A stretch of DNA of 19,361 nucleotides from CAYLNM01 sp964385045 (lineage in GTDB: Bacteria; Planctomycetota; Phycisphaerae; Phycisphaerales; SM1A02), in contig CAYLNM010000082.1 of the NCBI GenBank assembly GCA_964385045.1, positions 1 to 19,361 of the forward strand, written 5' to 3'. This document shows, in pieces, positions 1 through 11,733 of this stretch (position 1 is the first letter of the stretch; each line of letters opens with the position of its first letter). A program made the translations under genes and the position numbers. The notes below the pieces were generated by a model that worked only from the letters and a program-made list of their open reading frames with translations, was not told the origin of the DNA and searched no databases.

Positions 1-372
1 GGGCGCGGGCGGGCGGAGTGGCCGGGCGGCGAGGCGAGCGCGGGTCGATGCTACGGGGGTTCGCCCCAGGCGTTCCACGGGTTGCCGGCGGTCGGCGGGC
101 GGGAGGCGGCGGAGCGCGGAGCGGCGGACGCGAAGCGGCGGCGGCGGAGCCGCCGGGGCGATCGGGTCAGGGCTCGCGGGTCGCGGGTCACGGGCCGCGG
201 GTCACGGGCCGCGGATCACGGGCCGCGCGGGCGACGGCCCGGCCTCGGCGCCCGCCCGGGGCCGGCGTGGTCCGTCTGCGGCGCCGGGCCGCCACCACCC
301 GCGGGGCGGCCCTGACCGCCGCACCCGCCCGCGGGACGCCGCGGCCCCCCTGCCCGACGGTCCCCGGGCGCG
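1..372. other. Non-coding, repeat-rich stretch downstream of the sigma gene
   Basis: I see no credible gene here. The open frames that cross it are Arg/Gly/Pro-rich in every frame, as expected for unselected DNA of this GC content. It holds a heptamer array (177-225) and one further hairpin: GGGCCGCC at 286-293 pairs with GGCGGCCC at 305-312 across an 11-base loop. The left edge may be a contig end. Confidence 0.5.
177..225. repeat. Seven-copy heptamer array (CGGGTCA/CGGGCCG)
   Basis: Seven contiguous 7-bp units read CGGGTCG, CGGGTCA, CGGGCCG, CGGGTCA, CGGGCCG, CGGATCA, CGGGCCG. The last six form three near-identical 14-bp units. The array lies outside any accepted gene and beyond the terminator of the sigma gene. 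It could be a slippage-generated microsatellite or a multi-site protein-binding region; nothing in the sequence decides between them. Confidence 0.75.
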
Positions 373-408
373 CGACGACGCCCCGGCGGGGGCTCCGGGG
401 CGTCGTCG
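373..408 (-). terminator. Strong 14-bp hairpin, likely terminator of the sigma gene
   Basis: CGACGACGCCCCGG at 373-386 is perfectly complementary to 395-408, with an 8-base loop. It lies about 42 bases past the sigma stop codon. A second, smaller stem (420-426 with 431-437, 7 bp, 4-base loop) sits between it and the stop. No T-tract follows, so this would be a U-less terminator or an mRNA 3' end stabiliser, which is common in very GC-rich genomes. The structure is certain; the function is inferred from position. Confidence 0.6.
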
Positions 409-450
409 TCGGATCGAGTGCCCGGGCGGACCCGGGCGTGAGGAGAAGGC

Positions 451-1527
451 TCAGTTGGGGCTCGGGGCGGGGCTGTCGTCCGGCACGCCGGACTCGATCA
501 GCTGGCCCTCCTCGAGCCGCTCGCGGATCTTCTCGAGGGCCTTGTTCTGGATCTGGCGCACCCGCTCCTTCGTCACGCCGATGATCTGACCCACCTGCTC
601 GAGCGTGAGCGGCTCGTGCGGTTCGTCGGAGCCGATCCCGAAGCGGTGGTGGATCACCGTCCGCTCCACCGTCGAGAGATCCGCATCGTTGTTCATCACG
701 ATGTGCTTCACCTCGTCGGCGGTCTCCCGCTCCTGCTCGGCCCGGACGTTCTCCACGTGGTTGGACTTCTCCATCGCGGGGTCGAAGTCCGTGGGGAACC
801 GCTGGCGATACTTGCTCAGCTTCATCCCCTGCCGCGAGAACGCCTTGAGGATGGCCCGGCACGCGTAGGTCGAGAACTTGAAGCCGCGACCGCAGTCGAA
901 CTTGTCGACCGACCGCAGCAGTGCCATGTTGCCCTCGCTGACGAGGTCGGCGAAGTCCACCTCGCTCATCCGCGTGCGCTTGGCCATCGCCAGCACGAGC
1001 GCAAGGTTGGTCTCGGCGATCTGCTCGCGATAGGCGACCGCGATGCGGTGCCAGCGGAGGATCTCGTGGGCCTGCTCGTCGGTCGGGCCCGAGGGGCCGA
1101 TCGCCTTCTGGATCTCGGAGATCCGGAAGCGAGCGTAGTTGTACTGGAGGAACAGGACCCGCTCCTGGGCGGCCGACAGCAGCACGGTGCCGTTCTGCCG
1201 GGTGCTGGAGTGACGGTTCCGATCCCCTGCGTGCGCGGTGAGGTCGTCCATGAGCGGGCGGTACCACGCGACGTCCGGGCGCTCGATGTCGTCCGGGTCG
1301 CGGTAGATCACCTGCTCGGCGTCCGGTCGCCGGAACACGTCGCTGTCGATGTAGTCCATCGGCTTGGACAGCAGCTCGGCGAGCAGGCGCTCGTCGGCCG
1401 CGGACAGGCCGGCGCCCGTGCGGCCGCCACTGCCGCTGGACTGCGTCGGGGTGGGACCGTCGAACCCCGTCCGCCGGCGGCGGACGCGGTCGAGAGGCGA
1501 TCCGGTTCCGATCACGTTCTGAAGCAT
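451..1527 (-). CDS. RNA polymerase sigma-70 family sigma factor
   Basis: A 358-aa sigma factor that directs RNA polymerase to promoters. Residues 1-110 are a variable, partly disordered N-terminus. Residues 116-137 resemble region 1.2. Region 2 spans about 165-242, with the core-binding segment DLVSEGNMALLRSVDKF and the -10 segment FSTYACRAILKAFSR (218-232). Region 4 spans about 284-338, with the -35 helix-turn-helix TLEQVGQIIGVTKERVRQIQ. The stretch between regions 2 and 4 is short (about 243-283), so region 3 looks reduced. The Trp-Trp pair usual in region 2.3 (ATWWIRQ in RpoD) is replaced by Arg-Ala (ACRAILK), so it is not a normal housekeeping factor. It is longer than an ECF sigma and keeps a region 1.2-like part. 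The start is the ATG that begins the conserved-looking frame; its ribosome-binding site is weak. It is monocistronic, with its own leader and terminator. Confidence 0.9.
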   Translation of the reverse strand: MLQNVIGTGSPLDRVRRRRTGFDGPTPTQSSGSGGRTGAGLSAADERLLAELLSKPMDYIDSDVFRRPDAEQVIYRDPDDIERPDVAWYRPLMDDLTAHAGDRNRHSSTRQNGTVLLSAAQERVLFLQYNYARFRISEIQKAIGPSGPTDEQAHEILRWHRIAVAYREQIAETNLALVLAMAKRTRMSEVDFADLVSEGNMALLRSVDKFDCGRGFKFSTYACRAILKAFSRQGMKLSKYRQRFPTDFDPAMEKSNHVENVRAEQERETADEVKHIVMNNDADLSTVERTVIHHRFGIGSDEPHEPLTLEQVGQIIGVTKERVRQIQNKALEKIRERLEEGQLIESGVPDDSPAPSPN

Positions 1528-1563
1528 CGATGGATCCCACTGGAGGAGGGTGTGTCGGGACGG

Positions 1564-1580
1564 CGAGGCAGCCTGCCTCG
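1564..1580 (-). promoter_or_regulatory. Hairpin in the leader of the sigma gene
   Basis: CGAGGCA at 1564-1570 pairs perfectly with TGCCTCG at 1574-1580 around a 3-base loop, 37-53 bases upstream of the sigma start codon. It would form in the 5' leader if transcription starts near the TATAGT element at 1658-1663. A role in translation control or mRNA stability is inference. Confidence 0.4.
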
Positions 1581-1630
1581 TCCCCGGCCCGACGGCCGTC
1601 CGGGTCCCACCCGGCGTCGCGGCTGGACTT

Positions 1631-1646
1631 CGTGACAGACGTCACG
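1631..1646. promoter_or_regulatory. Operator-like inverted repeat CGTGAC-N4-GTCACG
   Basis: A perfect 6-bp inverted repeat with a 4-base spacer (AGAC) lies just downstream of a candidate -10 element for the sigma gene, where a repressor would block transcription. The core TGAC-N4-GTCA resembles binding sites of several dimeric regulators, but no specific family can be named. Confidence 0.45.
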
Positions 1647-1657
1647 AACTCCGAAAG

Positions 1658-1663
1658 ACTATA
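1658..1663 (-). promoter_or_regulatory. Candidate -10 element (TATAGT) for the sigma gene
   Basis: TATAGT on the minus strand sits in an unusually AT-rich pocket (about 1650-1720), about 130 bases upstream of the sigma start. No good -35 hexamer lies 16-18 bases further upstream (GAAACA is there), so it may need an activator or another sigma factor. Confidence 0.35.
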
Positions 1664-2078
1664 CGTCCAATCCGTTCAGATGTTTCCGTAGTCTGGAATC
1701 ATTCTAAGGAACTGAAGGACCGAACGTCCGGGACCGGTCCGGTATTCCCGGCTCACCCGAGCATCGTCGCCCGTCCGCTCGCAGATGCGACCCGACATTC
1801 GCGCGGGAGACGGCCCCATCCCGGACGGGCCCGAACGCCATCCTACCACCTCGATCGGCCCGCCGGTCGACCTGGGGCCCTTCCGCCGAGGACGGCCCGC
1901 CGATCGCCACCCGCCCGCCCGCGATTCGGCCGGGAGAACGGCGCAGAGCCACAATTCCCTGCTCGGACTCGTCCGAGCGTCCGTGCCGGGGGCTCAGGAC
2001 CGAGAACTCGGGCCCGAGCGGACAGGAATCGAGGTCGCCGGTGCGCAGATTCGGCCAGGGCGCCGCCGGGGAGCGGTC
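1664..2078. other. Intergenic stretch between ndk and the sigma gene
   Basis: No gene is supported. The part nearest the sigma gene (about 1664-1725) is much more AT-rich than the rest of the window, as expected for an upstream promoter region. A perfect 10-bp palindrome, GGACCGGTCC, lies at 1731-1740. The small open frames across this stretch show no domain and have composition typical of non-coding GC-rich DNA. Confidence 0.4.
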
Positions 2079-2093
2079 GGGCCCTGCGGGCCC
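2079..2093 (-). terminator. Short hairpin just after the ndk stop codon
   Basis: GGGCCC at 2079-2084 and 2088-2093 can pair around a 3-base loop, starting 4 bases after the ndk stop codon. Six GC pairs make it stable, but no T-run follows. It is the only candidate terminator near the ndk 3' end. Confidence 0.3.
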
Positions 2094-2097
2094 TCGG

Positions 2098-2577
2098 TCA
2101 CTCGGGGGTGCCGCCGGAGGAGTCGTACACCCAGCGATCGATGGGCCGCTCGTAGGCCAGGACGTCGCCGTCGGCGAAGAACAGGCTCAGCTCCCGCTCC
2201 GCGGCCTCCGGACTGTCGGAGCCGTGGATCAGGTTGAAGCTGTTCGACACGCCGAAGTCGCCGCGGATGGTGCCGGGCTCGGCCTTGGAGCCGAAGGTCG
2301 CCCCCATCATCTTGCGGCAGACCGCGATCGCCCCGATGCCGCGGACCGCGAGGATCACGACCGGGCTGCTCGTCATGAAGGAGACGAGCCCCTGGTAGAA
2401 CGGCTTGTCCTTGTGCGCCTCGTAGTGGGTCGCGGCCGTCTCCGGCGAGATCATGCCGAGCCGCATGCCCACGATCTGGAGGCCCTTGTCCTCGAAGCGG
2501 GCGACGATGCGACCGACGAGGCCCCGCTGGACGGCGTCGGGCTTCAGGATGATGAGGGTGGTTTCCATCGACGACAT
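2098..2577 (-). CDS. ndk: Nucleoside diphosphate kinase
   Basis: A cytosolic enzyme that moves the gamma-phosphate of ATP to other (d)NDPs through a phospho-histidine, balancing NTP and dNTP pools. The 159-aa product has the canonical start ETTLIILKPDAV (Lys12), the active-site motif NLIHGSD with catalytic His118, and PGTIRGDFG with the nucleotide-contacting Arg105. It is about 15 residues longer than the E. coli enzyme because of a C-terminal ERPIDRWVYDS-type tail. Three starts are possible: GTG at 2583, ATG at 2577 and ATG at 2568. I choose 2577 because GGAG lies 7 bases upstream; the start that best aligns with the family is 2568. The gene stands alone behind its own promoter (2656-2683). 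Confidence 0.97.
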   Translation of the reverse strand: MSSMETTLIILKPDAVQRGLVGRIVARFEDKGLQIVGMRLGMISPETAATHYEAHKDKPFYQGLVSFMTSSPVVILAVRGIGAIAVCRKMMGATFGSKAEPGTIRGDFGVSNSFNLIHGSDSPEAAERELSLFFADGDVLAYERPIDRWVYDSSGGTPE

Positions 2578-2655
2578 GACCACGCTCCGGCTCGGGCACG
2601 GGGGGGAGGTCGCGCGGTCCGGGGGCGGCCGGTGCTCCCGCGCGGCGGGCCGCGG

Positions 2656-2683
2656 AGGATAGCGGCTCGCCCGCGGCAGTCAA
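2656..2683 (-). promoter_or_regulatory. Sigma-70-type promoter of ndk
   Basis: On the minus strand TTGACT (2683-2678) and TATCCT (2661-2656) are separated by 16 bases, close to the vegetative consensus. Transcription would start near 2649, giving a leader of about 70 bases before the ndk ATG. It is the best promoter match in the window and stands out against the GC-rich background. Confidence 0.65.
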
Positions 2684-2829
2684 CGCGGGCGGTGAGCCGG
2701 GCGGCGGCGTCTCGGAGAACCTGCGGAGGCAGGCTCCCGCGCCGGCCGACCGGGCGACGCCCGCGGCCGGATCCGGCGTGGGGGTGCCGCGGAGTGCCGC
2801 GGGGCGTGACAGCAGACGGTCCGCGGCGG

Positions 2830-2841
2830 CCGCGATCGCGG
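2830..2841. terminator. Palindrome past the stop of the giant gene
   Basis: CCGCGATCGCGG is a perfect 12-bp palindrome 11 bases past the stop codon at 2853. Further palindromic elements follow: CCGCGG pairs at 2787-2792 and 2797-2802, and GCCGGATCCGGC at 2766-2777. They separate the giant gene from the ndk promoter. Transcription termination is plausible, but there is no T-tract. Confidence 0.3.
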
Positions 2842-2852
2842 GACGAGGCCGA

Positions 2853-8463
<5,611 letters not shown>

Positions 8464-9194
8464 GCGACGGACGGGCTCCCTTGGCCCCAGGACGGCATCG
8501 GCCCCCGCCGGCGGCGGCTGGAGCCCTTCGTCACGGGCAACGGCCGTGCCGCGCGACGTCGATCCGCGTCCCCCGGCCACGGACCTGCCAACGCGGATCC
8601 GCGCCGAGCCGGCCTCCGGCGTCCGCGCATCCGCCGCGCGGGCCCCCCACGCCCCGCGCCGCCGCTGCGCCGGCCCTCGCGACGCGTCCCCGGATCCCTC
8701 GCCGCCCCCCGCGGCGACCGGGGGCCAGCCCGCTCTCGACCGTCCTGAACCGCCCCGCCCCGCCCTCCACCGCCGGCGACGGTCCGAGGCCGCCCGCGAC
8801 CGCCCGCGACCGTCCTCCACCGCCCGCGCGACTGCCCGAGGCCGCCCGAGGCCGTCCGAGCCCCACGGCGTCCGCCCCCGCCCGGCTTCCGGCCCGATGC
8901 CCGGCCCGACCACCGGGGCCGCCCCGCTCGTCCTCCACCGCCGCCCCGCTCGTCCTCCCCCCGCCGTCCCACCCGATGCCCGGTCCGACGTCCCACCCGG
9001 CGCCGCGTTCGACGCCTCATCCGGCACCCCGTCCGACGTCCCGGCGGGCGCCCCCCGGCCGCTGCCCCCCGTGTCCGGAAACGGGCCGTCAGCCGCCTTG
9101 CCCGGTCGCCGCAGACGGACCGACCGACGGTCCCCGCCGCGCCGTCCCGACCCAGCGGTGGCCGCGGGCGCAGCGCGGATCGGAGCCTTCACGC
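8464..9194. other. C-rich low-complexity stretch between divergent genes
   Basis: The 731 bases between the start of the giant gene and the PilZ-like gene are strongly C-rich on the plus strand and full of short imperfect repeats. CCGCCCCGCTCGTCCTCC occurs at 8919-8936 and 8941-8958. CCCGATGCCCGGCCCGAC at 8893-8910 recurs at 8972-8989 with one change. Open frames cross it on both strands, but none shows a domain and the minus-strand one is an Arg/Gly-rich run-on. No clear promoter was found for either divergent gene, although their control regions should lie here. Confidence 0.5.
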
Positions 9195-9527
9195 ATGATC
9201 AATGACGCGGTACTCGACGCCAGGCTTCAGGGTGACGAGGCGAGCGAACGACGCCTCGCCCCACGCATCCCCGTGATCGGGGAGCTGGTCCTTCGCTGGA
9301 TCGGCCACACCGGGACCAGCCATCGCTACCGGCTGGTGGACCGGAGCGAGCACGGCTACCGGCTCTACAGCACGCTGCCGATCCCGACCGGGACGACGGG
9401 GACGGTGGTCGCGGCGTTGGGCGACGCCGCCGACGGCGTGCCGTCGGAGGACCCGGTGGTCGTGGCCTGGTTCCGTCGGGCCGACGCGTCCGGCTACGAC
9501 GTGGGCCTGCGGAGGCTCCAGCCGTGA
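9195..9527 (+). CDS. PilZ-like domain protein (putative c-di-GMP receptor)
   Basis: A 110-aa cytoplasmic protein made almost entirely of one small beta-barrel domain. It has both halves of the PilZ c-di-GMP signature: an Arg-x-x-x-Arg pair (R20-LAP-R24, with a further Arg at 19) and D49-x-S51-x-x-G54 (DRSEHG), with normal spacing between them. Single-domain PilZ proteins usually act by docking c-di-GMP signals onto a partner protein. The ATG at 9195 is supported by GGAG 9 bases upstream. The gene is divergent from the giant tail-anchored gene and convergent with the CRTAC1-like gene, so it is probably monocistronic. The PilZ call rests on motif match alone; ligand binding is inferred. Confidence 0.75.
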   Translation: MINDAVLDARLQGDEASERRLAPRIPVIGELVLRWIGHTGTSHRYRLVDRSEHGYRLYSTLPIPTGTTGTVVAALGDAADGVPSEDPVVVAWFRRADASGYDVGLRRLQP

Positions 9528-9670
9528 CGCGCGTGGGCCTGATCGTGACGCCGCGGCGGCGGCGGTGGACCGTCGAGCCCGCCTGCACCCAGCGGGGCCC
9601 GCCCCGGGTCGGCGGCGGCTCGCGGGGACGCGCGGCGAGGCGGAAGCGGGCGGGCCCCGCCCCGTCCCCA

Positions 9671-9688
9671 CGCCGGCCGCGGCCGGCG
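9671..9688. terminator. 18-bp perfect palindrome between convergent genes
   Basis: CGCCGGCCGCGGCCGGCG reads the same on both strands. It lies between the ends of the PilZ-like gene (9527) and the CRTAC1-like gene (9784). A cruciform or hairpin serving as a two-way terminator is plausible, although there is no T-tract on either side. Nothing else stands out in 9528-9783. Confidence 0.4.
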
Positions 9689-9783
9689 ACCGCGCGGGCG
9701 ATCACATCCGCCGCCGAGGCGATGCCGGTGCGACGGTGCCCCCACGCGACACGGCGGGCGCGGCGGGGGCGACGGCATGCACG

Positions 9784-11733
9784 TCACCCCGCGGCGTCGT
9801 CCGGCCGCAGCACCAGCTCGCGATCCACGCCCGGCACCGGATGGGTCGTCTCCCTGCCGTCGGGCCACCGGATGCGAATCCGCTCGGGCTCGATCGCCGT
9901 GCCCAGGCCGAAGGTCGCGACCGGGGCGCTCTGGGCGAGATAGCTCCGCGTCGGACCGACGATGCGGCGCTGCATCCCCCCGTCCACCGTCTCCAGCGTC
10001 ACCTCGGCCCCGATCGCGCCCGGTGCGATCGCGGTGCCGGTGGTGTCGAGCCGGACCCGCAGCCAGCGATGGCCGGTCGCCTGCTCGTTGGCGAGCAGCA
10101 GCGGCGCGCCCCCGGGCTGGGTCAGCAGCACGTCCTCGTCCCCGTCGCCGTCCACGTCGGCCGCGACCGCGGCCCGGCCCACGATCGGGCGGGCGAGGTC
10201 GGCCACCTGCTCGTCCGGCAGCACCACGAACCGGCGACGGGCGTCCGGACCCGCGTTCCAGAACAGCTGGGCCGGCTGACGGTACTGCTGGCTCGGCTGG
10301 ATCTCGTTGATCTCGTCCTCGAGGTGGCCGTTGGCCTGCACCGCGTCGAGCCGGCCGTCGAGGTCGGTGTCGAGGAAGAGGAAGCCGAAGCTCAGCCGCA
10401 GCCGGCTCGCCGACCCGATCCCGTGCAGGGCGGCCATGTCCGCGAACTGCCATGGGTCGCCCGGCTGCTGCACGTAGAGGCTGCTCGCCTCGTTGGCGAA
10501 GTTCCCGATGCCGACGCACAGGTGGCCGTCGCCCGCGAGGTCGCCGACGTCCATGCCCATGGCGCCCGTCGCCTCGCCCATGCCGTCGTAGGCGAGCCCC
10601 GAGACGGCGCCGATCTCCTCGAAGGTGCCGTCGCCACGGTTGCGGAAGGCGAAGTTGGCGACGGTGTCGTTGGCCACGAGGACGTCGATCCAGCCGTCTC
10701 CGTCGACGTCGGCGAAGCAGAGGGCGAGGGCCTTGCCCATGGGCTCGCCGGTGGCGGGATTCGTCACCTCGATGCCCGCCTCGGCGCTGACGTCGGTGAA
10801 CGTGCCGTCGCCGTCGTTCCGCCACAGCACGTTGTGGGTGCCGCGGAAGTTCATCGGCGGGCCGTACGCGCGATCGGCGCCGTTGAGGGTGAAGTTCACC
10901 TCCGCGTCGATCTCGGGGCTCCACTGGACGTAGCGCAGGACGAAGAGGTCGAGATCGCCGTCGCGGTCGTAGTCGAAGAACCCGGCCCCGGTCGACCAGC
11001 CGTCGTCCGGCCCCCCGACGCCGGCGGCGCCGGTGACCTCGGTGAAGCGGCCCGTGCCGTCGTTGAGGAACAGGCGGTCCCGGCCGAGACACGCCACGAA
11101 GAGGTCCGGGTCGCCGTCGCCGTCCACGTCGCCCACCGCCGGGCTGAACCCGTAGAACGGCACGTCGAGCCCGCTGCCCGCGGTCACGTCGGCGAAGCGG
11201 CCGCTGCCGTCGTTGCGGTAGAGCCGGTGCACCGGCGGATCGGCGAACCCCGGGTCGTCCGGCCACGGCATGCCGTTGACGAGCAGCAGATCGGGGTCGC
11301 CGTCGCCGTCCATGTCGAAGAAGGCGGCGCCGCCGCCCATCGTCTCGGGCAGCAGCTTGTCCCCGCGGGCCCCGCTCTCGTGCACGAAGTCGATGCCCGA
11401 GGCGGCGGTCACGTCCCGAAACGGGATCCGGGGCAGCGTCTCGGCCTCGGAGCGCAGGGCCTCGGGGGCAGCGATCGGCTGCCGCTCGAAGACCTCCTCC
11501 TCCTCGGGAACGGCCTCGCGGGTCAGCAGCACCACGGCGAGGACCACGAGTGCGATCGCGGCGAACGCGACGAGCGACCAGCGGAACGCCACGCCGATGA
11601 CGGCGTCGTCGCGGACGACGTCGTCATCGTGGAACTCGGCGCCGGGCTTCGAGCCGGAGCCCGACCCGGGGCCCGGCCCGGATCCGCGGCCCGGGCCCGG
11701 GTCGGCCGGCCGCCGGGGGGTGGGGTCGCTCAT
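9784..11733 (-). CDS. Membrane-anchored CRTAC1-like protein (FG-GAP/VCBS repeats with ASPIC/UnbV domain)
   Basis: A 649-aa protein with a Gly/Pro-rich cytoplasmic N-terminus, one membrane helix at about 51-71 and an exported remainder. Asp-rich calcium-binding loops of the FG-GAP type recur at 140-148 (DMDGDGDPD), 202-210, 254-262, 342-350, 455-463 and 526-534, predicting a beta-propeller. The C-terminal 80 residues form an ASPIC/UnbV domain: GAIGAEVTLETVDGG, then RSYLAQSAPVATFGLG and IRWPDGRE. The family is extracytoplasmic, often large in planctomycetes and acidobacteria, and has no settled biochemical role; adhesion or complex assembly is usual speculation. Its ATG overlaps the stop of the multiheme cytochrome gene by four bases (ATGA), with GGGAG 8 bases upstream, so the two are translationally coupled and probably act in one complex. 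Confidence 0.9.
   Translation of the reverse strand: MSDPTPRRPADPGPGRGSGPGPGSGSGSKPGAEFHDDDVVRDDAVIGVAFRWSLVAFAAIALVVLAVVLLTREAVPEEEEVFERQPIAAPEALRSEAETLPRIPFRDVTAASGIDFVHESGARGDKLLPETMGGGAAFFDMDGDGDPDLLLVNGMPWPDDPGFADPPVHRLYRNDGSGRFADVTAGSGLDVPFYGFSPAVGDVDGDGDPDLFVACLGRDRLFLNDGTGRFTEVTGAAGVGGPDDGWSTGAGFFDYDRDGDLDLFVLRYVQWSPEIDAEVNFTLNGADRAYGPPMNFRGTHNVLWRNDGDGTFTDVSAEAGIEVTNPATGEPMGKALALCFADVDGDGWIDVLVANDTVANFAFRNRGDGTFEEIGAVSGLAYDGMGEATGAMGMDVGDLAGDGHLCVGIGNFANEASSLYVQQPGDPWQFADMAALHGIGSASRLRLSFGFLFLDTDLDGRLDAVQANGHLEDEINEIQPSQQYRQPAQLFWNAGPDARRRFVVLPDEQVADLARPIVGRAAVAADVDGDGDEDVLLTQPGGAPLLLANEQATGHRWLRVRLDTTGTAIAPGAIGAEVTLETVDGGMQRRIVGPTRSYLAQSAPVATFGLGTAIEPERIRIRWPDGRETTHPVPGVDRELVLRPDDAAG

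Noticed and set aside
177..225. CRISPR-like array
   Set aside because: Units are only 7-14 bp with no unique spacers and no cas genes nearby.
1676..1954. 92-codon minus-strand frame upstream of the sigma gene
   Set aside because: No domain, no ribosome-binding site, and it ends inside the AT-rich putative promoter region.
8464..9192. N-terminal extension of the giant protein up to 9192
   Set aside because: Composition flips abruptly from acidic Asp/Ala-rich to basic Arg/Gly-rich at MDQQSGTT. The extension has no motif and nearly reaches the start of the divergent gene.
9524..9943. GTG-started plus-strand frame overlapping the PilZ stop codon
   Set aside because: Despite the coupling-like overlap, the product is Arg/Pro-rich without a domain and runs into the 3' end of the convergent CRTAC1-like gene.
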